From Ardenticatenaceae bacterium (lineage in GTDB: Bacteria > Chloroflexota > Anaerolineae > Promineifilales > Promineifilaceae), in assembly GCA_020634395.1 (NCBI GenBank), contig JACKBU010000013.1:46005-110004 (forward strand): a stretch of 64,000 nucleotides of DNA, read 5' to 3'. Under the pieces are notes generated by a model. The model did no database searches. It was not told the DNA's origin and saw only the letters and a list, made by a program, of their open reading frames with translations. Positions within the stretch are counted from its first letter, which is position 1; each line of letters opens with the position of its first letter. The translations under genes were made by a program, and so were the position numbers. Shown piece by piece: positions 21,301 through 30,464 of the stretch.

Positions 21301-24300
21301 ATCTTGCCTGCCTCAGTGGGCAGAGCGACCGCGTGACTGTAGAAGTGGGAGGGTAAACGGCCGTAAACGCGACACTGCCCAATGCCCACCGGCACATACG
21401 TGTGCCCATCGTCCGGCAGAACCACGTTGAGAACCTGCAGGCCAGCATCCAGCAGCGCCGGATGGAGTGTGTAATCACCGGCTTCGGCGGCCAGCACCTC
21501 CGGCGCGAGCACTTCACCAAGCGCTTCATTTTCACCCAACCATAGGCGGCTAACGCCCTGGAACGTGGGGCCAAAGTCGATGCCGCGCTGCCGCAAGCGA
21601 GCGTAATTGTCCGTGGTAGACGGCTCGGCGGGGCATTTTGCCTGCAGCGCAGCCAGCGAGAGGGGCTGGGGCACGGCCGTGTCCGGCCCCCCCACCAACA
21701 GCTGCCCTTCGGCATGAAGCTGCCAACTGTCGCCGGACGGATCATAGCTAAAGATGCGGCAGACGGACGAATCATTGGCGGGCGGCGTGAGCACCACCTG
21801 GACCTGGACCGGTTCTTCAGAAAGGGGCAGGCCGCGCTGGATGAGCAGGTGGGAAACGGCCGTTACCCCCGCGCCAAAGGCCGCTTTGCCAGCCGCCAGA
21901 GCCATTTCCACGTAAGCGGTGGCGGGTAGCAGCGGCACGCCCTGAATCTGATGATCGGCCAGGAAGGGGGGCCAGTCGGCGGCAAGTTCGGTGGTAAAGA
22001 CAGTTTCTTTCAGGAGCGGGGAAAGCAGGCGCTGCGCCAGCAAGGGGTGCAGGCGCGAATCTGCGTTCGGCAGCTTGCGGTTTTTTTTCTGCGGCAGCCA
22101 GTAACGCTGGCGCTGCCAGGGATAATTGGGCAGGCGCAGGTAACGGCCGTTACCCGGATACAAACCTTGCCACTGCACCGGATGCCCTTGCTCGTACAAC
22201 CGGGCCAGGGTGGTAAGCATGGCGGCCCGTTCCGGCTGCTGGCGGCGCAGCGAGGCCAGCACCGTGCCGGAAACATCAACGGCCGTCAAACAGTCGTCGA
22301 CCATGCGCGACAGGACCGGATGCGGGCTAAGTTCCAGAAACGTGGTGTAACCGGCGGCCGCCGCTGCCTGCACGGCCGGGGCAAAGCGCACCGGTTCCCG
22401 CACGTTGCGGCCCCAGTAGGCGGCGTCGAAGGCTGAACCGGGCAGCGCACTTCCCGTTACCGTCGAATAAATGGGCAGCCGGGCGGCGGCAGGCTGCAGA
22501 CCGGCCAGTTCATCCGCCAACGCTTGCTGGAAGGGAGCCATCTGTGCGCTGTGGAAGGCATAATCAACCTGCAGCAATCGGCTGAAGCGTCCCTGCTCCT
22601 GCACCACGGCCAGCGCTTCGGTCAGGGCGTCGGCTTCGCCGGAGAGGACGGTGGAGGTGGGGCTGTTAATGGCGGCGAGGGCCAGACGGCCGTTATACGG
22701 CCGTATCAGCTCCTCCGCTTCCTCCGGCGAAAGCGCCACAGCGCCCATCTTGCCCAGGCCGGTGGCCTGCTGCATCAACCGGCCGCGATGGTAAACGACC
22801 CGTACGGCCTCTTCGAGCGTTAACGCCCCGGCCACGTGAGCTGCAGCCACTTCCCCAATGCTGTGCCCGACAACCGCGTGCGGCGTAATCCCCCACGACT
22901 GCCAGAGCGCCGCCAATCCTACCTGCAGGGCAAAAATCGCCGGCTGCGCAATCTCCGTCTGGTCCAGGCGCGACGCTTCTTCGCTAGCGGTCAGTTCGGC
23001 CAGCAAAGTCCACGCGCTGGTGTATTGGCGCAGGAGCGTATCGATCTGAGTGACAACATTGCGGAAGATCGGCTCCGTTTCCAGAAGTTCGCGCCCCATC
23101 GCCCACCACTGCGGCCCCTGCCCGGAAAAGACGAACAGCCGTTTGCCGGGCGCGGCAGCGGCAGACGGCGCGGCGGGATTGACCAAATAGTCGTGTAACG
23201 CTTGCCGGAATTCGTCCCGGCTGGCGGCGACGAGGCCGAGCCGGACCGGGTAGTGGCTGCGCCGCCGGGCACGCGCGGCAGCCAGATCGACCAGGACTTC
23301 GTCGGGCAGGTCGGCGGCGTAGGCCAGCAGGTCGGCGGCCAATTGGTGCAGCGCCTGGGGCGAATGGGCAGACAGGGGAATGAGGTAGGGCGGAGACACG
23401 GCCGTTTCTCCCGACGGCAGCCGTGGCGCTTCTTCCAAGATAACGTGGCTGTTCGTCCCCCCAAAACCAAACGAACTCACCCCGGCCAGGCGCGGCCGCG
23501 AGGTACGTGGCCAGGCCACCGGGGTAGTAGGAATCACAAAGGGGGTATCTGCCAGGGTGATGTGCTGGTTGACGCTCTGGAAGTGGAGGTTAGGCGGGAT
23601 GCACTCGTGCTGTAGAGCCAGCACCGTTTTGATGATGCCCGCAATACCGGCGGCGGCTTCCAGGTGGCCAATGTTGGTTTTCACCGCGCCGAGGTAGCAG
23701 GCTCTATCCGTTTCGGGCGAGCCGTACGCTTCGCCAAGGGCTTCTACTTCAATCGGATCGCCGATGACGGTGCCTGTGCCGTGGGCTTCGATATAACCCA
23801 CCATGTCGGGCGACACACGCGCGTTCGCCAGGGCAGCTTCGATGACGACCTGCTGGGCACGGCCGTTGGGCGCGGTCATCACGTTGGAACGGCCGTCCTG
23901 GTTGACGGCCGAACCGCGCACCACCGCCAGGATGGGGTCTTTGTCGGCCAGGGCGTCGGACAGGCGCTTGAGCACGACGACACCGGCCCCTTCGCCGCGC
24001 ACCCAGCCATCGGCGCGATCATCGAATGTTTTGCAACGGCCGTCTGGAGCCATGAAACCCCACTGCGAGAGGCAAACCGTCATTTCCGGCGTCAGCATCA
24101 GGCTGACACCGCCAGCAAGAGCCAGATCGCACTCGCGCTGGCGCAGGCTCTGGCAGGCCAGGTGCAGCGCCACCAACGAGGAAGAGCAGGCGGTGTCGAT
24201 AGAGAGGCTGGGTCCATGCAGGTTCAGCAAAAACGATAGCCGGTTAGCCAGGATGCTGTGCGCCGTGCCGGTGGCTGTGTAGGCATTGATGGCCGAGAGA

Positions 24301-24797
24301 TCGCCCTGCTGCAGCAAAGCATAATCATTGTGGTAGCTGGCGACAAAGACCCCGGTGCTGCTGCCCGACAACTGCTCCGTCACCTGACCAGCGTCGGCCA
24401 GCGCTCCGTGCGCCACTTCCAGAAAAATGCGCTGCTGCGGGTCCATCAGGCGGGCTTCACGCGGCGACAGGCCAAAAAAGGCGGGGTCAAACTGATCGGC
24501 GCCCTGGATAAAGCCGCCCCAGCGGGTGTTCATTTTGCCCGGTTTTGTGGGGTCGGGGTCATAAAACTCGTCCAGCGACCAGCGGTCAGGTGGAACCTCG
24601 GAAATGGCGTCCACGCCGTTGATGAGAACCTGCCAGAATTCGGACACATTGGCAGCGCCGGGGAAACGGCCGTCCATGCCAATGATGGCAATCGGTTCAG
24701 CTTCCAGGTAAGCCAGAGCGCTGTCTTGAGAGCGAGCCTGTTTCGCCAACAGCGCCAGTTTGACAGCGGAAAGGGGTTGCATTCGTTCAGTCGTCAC
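18330..24797 (-). CDS. PKS module 3, KS-AT-DH-ER-KR-ACP (fully reducing)
   Basis: Polyketide synthase of 2155 aa starting at GTG 24797, which has an AGGA ribosome site; an in-frame ATG lies five codons further. Domains: KS (DTACSSS near 201), AT (GHSIGEV near 645), DH (HQIQGVPLLP near 948, LLDAGLQ near 1117), ER (GDECAG near 1489, AAGGVGQ near 1569), KR (GGFGGIG near 1764, catalytic Tyr in ANYAAAN near 1902) and ACP (GMDSLMAVEL near 2065). All catalytic motifs I can check look intact, so it should reduce its extension unit fully to a methylene. The AT motif reads YAFH, mixing the malonyl (HAFH) and methylmalonyl (YASH) signatures, so extender choice is uncertain. There is no methyltransferase domain. 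Confidence 0.95.
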   Translation of the reverse strand: MTTERMQPLSAVKLALLAKQARSQDSALAYLEAEPIAIIGMDGRFPGAANVSEFWQVLINGVDAISEVPPDRWSLDEFYDPDPTKPGKMNTRWGGFIQGADQFDPAFFGLSPREARLMDPQQRIFLEVAHGALADAGQVTEQLSGSSTGVFVASYHNDYALLQQGDLSAINAYTATGTAHSILANRLSFLLNLHGPSLSIDTACSSSLVALHLACQSLRQRECDLALAGGVSLMLTPEMTVCLSQWGFMAPDGRCKTFDDRADGWVRGEGAGVVVLKRLSDALADKDPILAVVRGSAVNQDGRSNVMTAPNGRAQQVVIEAALANARVSPDMVGYIEAHGTGTVIGDPIEVEALGEAYGSPETDRACYLGAVKTNIGHLEAAAGIAGIIKTVLALQHECIPPNLHFQSVNQHITLADTPFVIPTTPVAWPRTSRPRLAGVSSFGFGGTNSHVILEEAPRLPSGETAVSPPYLIPLSAHSPQALHQLAADLLAYAADLPDEVLVDLAAARARRRSHYPVRLGLVAASRDEFRQALHDYLVNPAAPSAAAAPGKRLFVFSGQGPQWWAMGRELLETEPIFRNVVTQIDTLLRQYTSAWTLLAELTASEEASRLDQTEIAQPAIFALQVGLAALWQSWGITPHAVVGHSIGEVAAAHVAGALTLEEAVRVVYHRGRLMQQATGLGKMGAVALSPEEAEELIRPYNGRLALAAINSPTSTVLSGEADALTEALAVVQEQGRFSRLLQVDYAFHSAQMAPFQQALADELAGLQPAAARLPIYSTVTGSALPGSAFDAAYWGRNVREPVRFAPAVQAAAAAGYTTFLELSPHPVLSRMVDDCLTAVDVSGTVLASLRRQQPERAAMLTTLARLYEQGHPVQWQGLYPGNGRYLRLPNYPWQRQRYWLPQKKNRKLPNADSRLHPLLAQRLLSPLLKETVFTTELAADWPPFLADHQIQGVPLLPATAYVEMALAAGKAAFGAGVTAVSHLLIQRGLPLSEEPVQVQVVLTPPANDSSVCRIFSYDPSGDSWQLHAEGQLLVGGPDTAVPQPLSLAALQAKCPAEPSTTDNYARLRQRGIDFGPTFQGVSRLWLGENEALGEVLAPEVLAAEAGDYTLHPALLDAGLQVLNVVLPDDGHTYVPVGIGQCRVYGRLPSHFYSHAVALPTEAGKMQKGSVQLLAADGRLLANITDITLHRLDDSARFAPIRPRTDWLVAVNWQPQPLPAEDTAVPDGTWLILPDAGGLGQHLQEQLQNAGASVVVPDGRDEGVRQAVQRAMEDAARPLRGIVYLSGCDPLSGDELGAAILHQAQQRTLGSVLALVQELAGGPMDQPPRLWLVTRGAQAVVDGAPVVLAARPLWGMAQSIQQEHPELRCTCIDLNAYPQVGEREALWTEIRADAAEPQVALHNGSRFVARLLPYQAAGSDTAVPVHLTMSRRGILEDLVLQPSERRAPGPGEVEIRVRATGLNFRDVLKALDMYPEPEIIFGDECAGVVTAVGPNVTYFRPGDAVFGAAADSFSTYAIAQAEHLVHKPAQLSFADAAALPVAFITAHYALHRRGKLQPGERVLIHAAAGGVGQAAVQLAQRAGADVWATAGSPEKRGFLRRMGVRHVLDSRTLAFADEIIEQTSGQGVDVILNSLNGDFIERSVAALAENGRFLEMGRLDVWTAEQMTAVRPHAAYHLIFPDYLYRDHGEVIQAILQDVVAGLEDGSLQPLPRQQFSLAQVHDAFRFMAQARHIGKIVVTQAAETAPPVAAQIRPDGAYLITGGFGGIGLHLARWLAAQGARHLTLVGRSGAPASAEPVLAELAEAGVAVTALAADVSQAADVNRVLQNIREAGVPLRGIFHTAGVNADGVLQQQVWENFACVLSPKLDGTWHLHAQSLDQPLDFFVLFSSAAALIGSAGQANYAAANAFLDGFAAWRQVAGLPALSVDWGAWENVGMTAVLSPQDLQRWQRQGLDVIGPEQGMALLGHMPAAGVAQIGVLPIRRETFSAAAPLFAELVQAQETAVASSASITNQTLAEKLADAPASKRPGLLLAHIRDVVRRVLGFDASQIIPDQQPLGDMGMDSLMAVELRNALSDVVAAPLPATLMFDYPTVTALADYLKQYLPAMQAQATAVAPSPAEGPATAVSDLDALSDEEAEALLLAELDQLHEDQA

Positions 24798-24811
24798 AAT
24801 TTATCCTGCGT

Positions 24812-27800
24812 TTAATGACCGCCCAGCAGCGCATTGAGCGCTTCTTCATCGGACAAGGCTTCAATCTCAGCTACCAGGTCGTCTGTGGAGGCTTCTGTTG
24901 GGGCGGCAGGGGATGAGGGAGCGGTGTCTAGAGTCGTTTTATCTGGCGCGGCCAACGACAGTTCCATCTTGCCAGCCAGGTACAAAATCATCTCATGAAT
25001 CGTCGGATAGTTCCATACCAGTGTGGCCGAAAGCACGAGGTCGAGGTCAGCTTCCAACCGGCTGCGGAACTTCATAGCCATCAGCGAATCGAATCCAAGA
25101 TTGCCAACAGGGGTGTCTCGGCCAACCTGCGCGGCGTCCATTTTAAGAATATCAGCAATTTGTTTTTGTAAATAGGCAGAGAACAACTCCAGGCGCTGTT
25201 CGGCAGCGAGCGCAAATAATTGTTTGCGCATTGTTGACCGTTGTTCGATGGCAGAAGATTCGTCTACATCCACCGGCCCAGTTTGCTGCATTATGTCGGC
25301 GAATAACCGCGGCGAGGAACCGGTTGACGTTTGCCGGTACTGCTGCCAATCGATGGGGAAAACGGCCGTTTGCGGTTGCCCAGCAGCCAAAGCGTAAAGC
25401 ATAGCCCCTACCCCTTGCTCAGGCGAAATCCCGTAAATCCCCTGCCGCGCCAGCTCCTGCACAGTTCGTTGCCCGCCTTCTGTATTGGCAAATCCCAACC
25501 CGGTCCAGGCGCCCCAGTTGATGCTGAGGGCCGGCAATCCCTGGGTCTGCCTGTAATGGGCCAGCGCATCCAAAAAGGCATTGGCGGCCGCATAATTCCC
25601 CTGCCCCGGCTGCCCCCATAACGACCCCAGAGAGGAGAACAACACAAAAACATCCAGATCAGGCAACAGCTTGTGCAGCAACCAGCCGCCGATCATTTTC
25701 GGCCGCAGGACCTGGAGCAGGCTGTGGTGATCCAGGTTTTGCAGGAGACGATCGTCGATCACGGCGGCCGTGTGCAGTACACCACGAATTGGCGGCCAGC
25801 CCTCTTGCCGGTAACTCTGCAAGAAGTCGAGAAGCTGACCTTCATCGGCTATATCTACGGCCGTATAGTGGACGGCCGTTCCCAAAGACTCCAATGCCCG
25901 AATACGCTCGATCCGCCGGCGAACCGCCGGCACGTGACCCTCATCCTGCCAGGTATGGCGCGGCGGCAGCGACGTACGCCCCACCAAGACGAAACGCTGG
26001 ACACCCTGCTGAGCGAGGCGGGAGGCGACGGCAAATCCAATATCACCCAGCCCACCGGTGATGAGGTAACTGCTGTCGCGCCGCCAGATTGCCGGCGAGC
26101 CGCCATGCGCGGCGGGCTGTTTGGCCAGGCGAGCTTTATACAAACGGCCGTTCCGCACTGCCAACTGGTCCTCCGCGGACTGGTATAATGCCTGGCAGAG
26201 AACCTTTGCCTGCTCCGGCAGATGGGCATCGGGCTGCAAATCGACCAATCCGCCCCAATTTTGTGGATACTCTGCGGCGACAACCCGCCCCAACCCCCAT
26301 AACGGAGATTGCGCCAAACCAGTAACCGGCTCGCCCTGCAGCGAGTGAACTCCCTGTGTCACGAACCAGAGACGAGACATCTGGAACCATTCCATCTCCG
26401 CGACGGCTTTTACCAGGGACAAAGCCAGCCCTGTTCCCACACCTTGGGCATCTGCCAACCGATGCGGGCTAAGAACGGCCGTTTCTTCCGTCCCCACAGC
26501 TGTGCAGAGGACAAAGTGACAAGAGGCAACATGTCGCGCCTGCAAATCAGCCAGCAACAGGGTGACGGCCGTATCATCGAGTGCCACGGTGTAGTGGGTT
26601 TCATCCAGCCTGGCAAACTGTTCGGCAAGCGTCACGATAATGGATTGACGGCCGTTTTCCGCCATTTCGGCGGCCAAAGCGTCGGCCAGCGCAGCATCGG
26701 CAGCCAGAATCACCCAGGTTTCCGGTGTGATTGTTGCGCTTACCGATCCAGCCTCAAACAGCGGCCACTGAACTTCATAAAACCAGTCACCGGGATCGCC
26801 ACCGGCAGACCCTGCCCCCAAGCGCTTCAGGTGCAGTCCGGTCATCTCCACAGCAGGTTGACCCTCATCACCCAAAAGCTGCAGCTGGTGAGTGAACACA
26901 TCCTCGGCCGTGCCCGTCACGGCCAGGCGTGCCCAGGCGACAGGTTCAACGCTTGGTACGTAGGTGATTTGATCGAGCAAGTAGGGTGCGGCAGGATTGT
27001 GCAGCATGTCGGGAATGGCTACGGCCGTTAACTGCAAACAACTATCAAACAAAGCTGGACGAAGCAAAAAGGCTTTCTCCTCGGCCAGGGCGGGGAAATC
27101 TAAGCGGGCAAGAACAAGATTTTCCTGCTGCCAAACTGCCTCAACTCCTTGTAACTGGTCGCCAATAACCACACCCATATCCCGCAGCGCTCCGTAAAAC
27201 TGCGTTCGAGGAAAGGATGGACTCGCAAGCCGGGTTTCTGCGCCTGGATCAGCGAGAGCAGCGGCGTCCTCTCGGACAGGCAAGCTGGGTTCGGCCGAAA
27301 TGTGGCGCAACCAGTTTTCACCGGCGCGGCTGTGAATTTGCAGGGAAGATTGGTCAGCGCCTGTAGTCAACGTGATTTGCAGCCGTAAATCGCTGCCATC
27401 TTCGGGCAAAAAGCAGGGCTGTTGAAAGGCCACGCTGGCCAGACGCAACGGCCGTTCGCCATACACAGCCCTCAGCGCCGCCAACCCCATTTCCAGGTAA
27501 GCGGATGCAGCCATAACCGGTTTACCTTGCAGCCGGTGGTCAAAGAGGTACGGATGGGTGTGGACGTTAACAGTTACCTGCCAGATGTACGTGTCGGGCA
27601 CGGCCGTTTCCAGCCGCCAGCCCAACAACGGATGCGATTCCCGGCGCGCCTGCCAGGGGCCAACGGCCGTTTGCCCGTCGTCGGCAAAGTCGAGCCAGTA
27701 GCGCTCCTGCTGCCACGGCACGCCCGGCAGCCGTACAAACCGCCCCGCCGCCGGATAAAAATTGGACCAGTCAGGCGTATAGCCTGCGGCAACCAGCGCA

Positions 27801-30421
27801 CCCAAAGCTGCTAACAACTGTTCGTCTGCCGGTTCATCCCGCCGCAGCGAATGCACGGTCAAACCTTCCTGGCCCACGTGCTCCAGCGTTTCAGCCACTG
27901 CTGGCAGCAAAACAGGATGCGGGCTAATTTCCACAAAAGTCAGATGGTCCAGCTGGATCAACTTTTGCAGGGTATCCGTAAACAACACCGGGCGGCGCAA
28001 ATTCTTCATCCAGTATCCGGCATTCAGCGATTCACCAGCGACTGTGCTGCCATAAACGGTTGAGTAAATAGGGATTTCGGCTGCGTGTGGGCGAATATCT
28101 TTCAGCAACGACTCCAGGTCAACCTGTAACGGATCCATCTGCGGGCTATGCGAAGCCACATCCACCTTAATAGCGCGACAGAATACCTCCTCGGCCGCCA
28201 AGACGGAGAGCAGTTGTTCCAATGCCGCCGGATCGCCGGAAACGACGGTAGAACGTGGACTGTTGCTGACGGCAATAGACAGCCGATCTTCATAACCGCT
28301 GAGGCGAACGGCCGTTTCCGCCATCGATAAACCGACAACAGCCATCGCTCCCTGCCCGCTGACGCGCCGCAGCAGCTTGCTGCGCTGGCAAATGATGCAG
28401 GCAGCATCATCCAGCGAGAGCGCGCCAGCCACGTGCGCGGCCGCCACTTCCCCCATGCTGTGCCCAATGACAGCATCGGGCTCGATACCCCAGGCGCGCC
28501 ACAAAGCAGCCAGTGCTACCTGGATGGCAAACAGCACGGGCTGCACCACGTCAATTTCCTCCAGCCGGGAAGTGGCAGGATCCGCAGTGAGTTCGGCCGT
28601 TAATGACCAGTCAACATACGGCCGTATTGCCGCATCACATTGTTCAATCGCCTGGCGAAAAACCGGCTCGGTTTGCAGCAAGTCTCGCCCCATGCCCAGC
28701 CACTGCGCCCCCTGCCCCGGGAAAACGAAGACCAAGCCAGAGACGCCCGCCGAAACGCGGCCCGTGGTAAACCCTGGCCGGGATTCGCCTCTCAGAAACG
28801 CATCCAGTTGGTCGATTAGATCGGCCTTTGTAGAGCCGATGGCGACCAGGCGATGCTCGTGGTGAGTGCGGCGTACGGCGCTGGTGTAGGCAATATCGTG
28901 AAGAGAAGCATCGCTGGTACGCAAAAATTGTTGGTGAGAAACGGCCGTTTCCCGCAGCGCATGCGGCGTGTGCGCAGACAAAATCAGCGGGTAAAACCTG
29001 CCCTCATCTTCCTGGCCTGCCGGGACTGCCGCTTCGGCCACCGGCGTCTCTTGTAAAATCACATGTGCATTCGTCCCCGACCAGCCAAATGAACTGACCC
29101 CAGCCAGATAGGGTTCGGGCCGGTTGGGCAGTGGTGTCAGCGCCGTGGGGATAATAAATGAGTCCGGCAGCGCCAGATGAGGGTTCAACTTCTGAAAGTG
29201 GACAACTGCCGGCACCTGGCGATGATACAACGTCAGGGCTGCCTTTATCACACCAGCGATACCCGCAGCCCCTTCCAGATGGGCGACATTTGTTTTGACA
29301 GAACCGAGATAGCAGGGTGTTTTCCGGTCAGGACTATCGCCCATAATTGTTGCCAACGCTTCGATTTCAATCGGATCGCCCAAAACGGTGCCTGTGCCAT
29401 GCGTCTCCACGACACTGATTTGTTCTGGCTGCACCCGTGCATTGGCCAATGCCTGCCGGATGACGCGCTGCTGCGAAAGGCCGTTCGGCGCGGTCAGGCC
29501 GTTGGTGTTGCCATCCTGGTTGACGGCCGAGCCGCGAATCACCGCCCAAATCGGATCACCGTCTGCCTGCGCATCCGATAGCCGCTTCAAGACAACCACA
29601 CCGCAGCCTTCCCCACGGCCGAATCCATCAGCACGGGCGTCAAAGGCTTTGCAACGGCCGTCTGGGGCCAGCATGTGCATCTTAGCCGCAGCAATCGAAA
29701 ACTGAGGCGACAAAATCAGGTTCACCCCGCCGGCCAGGGCCATCCCGCATTCACCCAGCCGCAGACTCTGGCACGCTTCATGCAGCGCCACCAGCGAGGA
29801 AGAGCATGCGGTGTCCACCACCATGCTCGGACCCTGCCAGTCGAACAGATAAGAGAGGCGGCCAGAAAGCACGTTGTGAGCCGTGCCGGTGCCCGTGTAG
29901 GCGGCCAACCGCTCGGAGTTAGCCATCTGCATCAGATAATAATCCTGGCTATGGCTGTGCACCCCGACAAAAACGGCCGTGTCGGAACCGGCCAATCCCT
30001 GCCGCGTCTGCCCCGCATTTTCCAGCGCTTCCCAGGCGACCTGCAGCAGCAGCCGCTGCTGCGGATCCATAAAGGCAGCTTCGTGGGGGGAAATACCAAA
30101 AAAGAATGGATCAAACTGATCAACATCTTGTAGAAATGCCCCAAAGCGCGTATTGGTTTTGCCCGGAGTCTCGGGATCGGCCGAATAGAGCGCGTCTGCA
30201 TTCCAGCGGGCCGGCGGCACTTCTGTGACCGCGTCAACACCTTCCTGCAAGAGCTGCCAAAAAGATTCCGGCGAATTGGCCCCGCCGGGGAAACGGCAGC
30301 CAATGCCGATAATGGCAATCGGTTCCGTGCGCGCTTTTTCCGCAGCATCCAGACGGCCGCGCATCTCTTTCAGGGCAACCAGTGCCCGCTTAAGTTGGGA
30401 AACTTCTGAAGATTCAGTCAC
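24812..30421 (-). CDS. PKS module 2, KS-AT-DH-KR-ACP
   Basis: Polyketide synthase of 1869 aa, starting at GTG 30421 with a TGAGG ribosome site. Domains: KS (DTACSSSLVALH near 203), AT (GHSMGEV near 655; specificity motif VASH near 756), DH (first motif near 960, LFDSCLQ near 1125), KR (GGLGDIG near 1455, Tyr in GNYAAAN near 1610) and ACP (GFDSLMAMKF near 1778). There is no ER or MT, so an enoyl product is expected if the DH works. The DH first motif reads HRLQGKPVMA: the usual Pro is Ala, which may weaken dehydration. The KR has an IDD signature like B-type reductases. VASH is closer to methylmalonyl-selecting ATs, but that rule is unreliable outside actinobacteria. The N-terminus is a short charged helix, LKRALVALKEMRGRLD, typical of a docking coiled coil. 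Confidence 0.95.
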   Translation of the reverse strand: MTESSEVSQLKRALVALKEMRGRLDAAEKARTEPIAIIGIGCRFPGGANSPESFWQLLQEGVDAVTEVPPARWNADALYSADPETPGKTNTRFGAFLQDVDQFDPFFFGISPHEAAFMDPQQRLLLQVAWEALENAGQTRQGLAGSDTAVFVGVHSHSQDYYLMQMANSERLAAYTGTGTAHNVLSGRLSYLFDWQGPSMVVDTACSSSLVALHEACQSLRLGECGMALAGGVNLILSPQFSIAAAKMHMLAPDGRCKAFDARADGFGRGEGCGVVVLKRLSDAQADGDPIWAVIRGSAVNQDGNTNGLTAPNGLSQQRVIRQALANARVQPEQISVVETHGTGTVLGDPIEIEALATIMGDSPDRKTPCYLGSVKTNVAHLEGAAGIAGVIKAALTLYHRQVPAVVHFQKLNPHLALPDSFIIPTALTPLPNRPEPYLAGVSSFGWSGTNAHVILQETPVAEAAVPAGQEDEGRFYPLILSAHTPHALRETAVSHQQFLRTSDASLHDIAYTSAVRRTHHEHRLVAIGSTKADLIDQLDAFLRGESRPGFTTGRVSAGVSGLVFVFPGQGAQWLGMGRDLLQTEPVFRQAIEQCDAAIRPYVDWSLTAELTADPATSRLEEIDVVQPVLFAIQVALAALWRAWGIEPDAVIGHSMGEVAAAHVAGALSLDDAACIICQRSKLLRRVSGQGAMAVVGLSMAETAVRLSGYEDRLSIAVSNSPRSTVVSGDPAALEQLLSVLAAEEVFCRAIKVDVASHSPQMDPLQVDLESLLKDIRPHAAEIPIYSTVYGSTVAGESLNAGYWMKNLRRPVLFTDTLQKLIQLDHLTFVEISPHPVLLPAVAETLEHVGQEGLTVHSLRRDEPADEQLLAALGALVAAGYTPDWSNFYPAAGRFVRLPGVPWQQERYWLDFADDGQTAVGPWQARRESHPLLGWRLETAVPDTYIWQVTVNVHTHPYLFDHRLQGKPVMAASAYLEMGLAALRAVYGERPLRLASVAFQQPCFLPEDGSDLRLQITLTTGADQSSLQIHSRAGENWLRHISAEPSLPVREDAAALADPGAETRLASPSFPRTQFYGALRDMGVVIGDQLQGVEAVWQQENLVLARLDFPALAEEKAFLLRPALFDSCLQLTAVAIPDMLHNPAAPYLLDQITYVPSVEPVAWARLAVTGTAEDVFTHQLQLLGDEGQPAVEMTGLHLKRLGAGSAGGDPGDWFYEVQWPLFEAGSVSATITPETWVILAADAALADALAAEMAENGRQSIIVTLAEQFARLDETHYTVALDDTAVTLLLADLQARHVASCHFVLCTAVGTEETAVLSPHRLADAQGVGTGLALSLVKAVAEMEWFQMSRLWFVTQGVHSLQGEPVTGLAQSPLWGLGRVVAAEYPQNWGGLVDLQPDAHLPEQAKVLCQALYQSAEDQLAVRNGRLYKARLAKQPAAHGGSPAIWRRDSSYLITGGLGDIGFAVASRLAQQGVQRFVLVGRTSLPPRHTWQDEGHVPAVRRRIERIRALESLGTAVHYTAVDIADEGQLLDFLQSYRQEGWPPIRGVLHTAAVIDDRLLQNLDHHSLLQVLRPKMIGGWLLHKLLPDLDVFVLFSSLGSLWGQPGQGNYAAANAFLDALAHYRQTQGLPALSINWGAWTGLGFANTEGGQRTVQELARQGIYGISPEQGVGAMLYALAAGQPQTAVFPIDWQQYRQTSTGSSPRLFADIMQQTGPVDVDESSAIEQRSTMRKQLFALAAEQRLELFSAYLQKQIADILKMDAAQVGRDTPVGNLGFDSLMAMKFRSRLEADLDLVLSATLVWNYPTIHEMILYLAGKMELSLAAPDKTTLDTAPSSPAAPTEASTDDLVAEIEALSDEEALNALLGGH

Positions 30422-30464
30422 AAAGCAACCTCAAGTGGCAAGTCACAGTTGTCGTCTAATCGGC

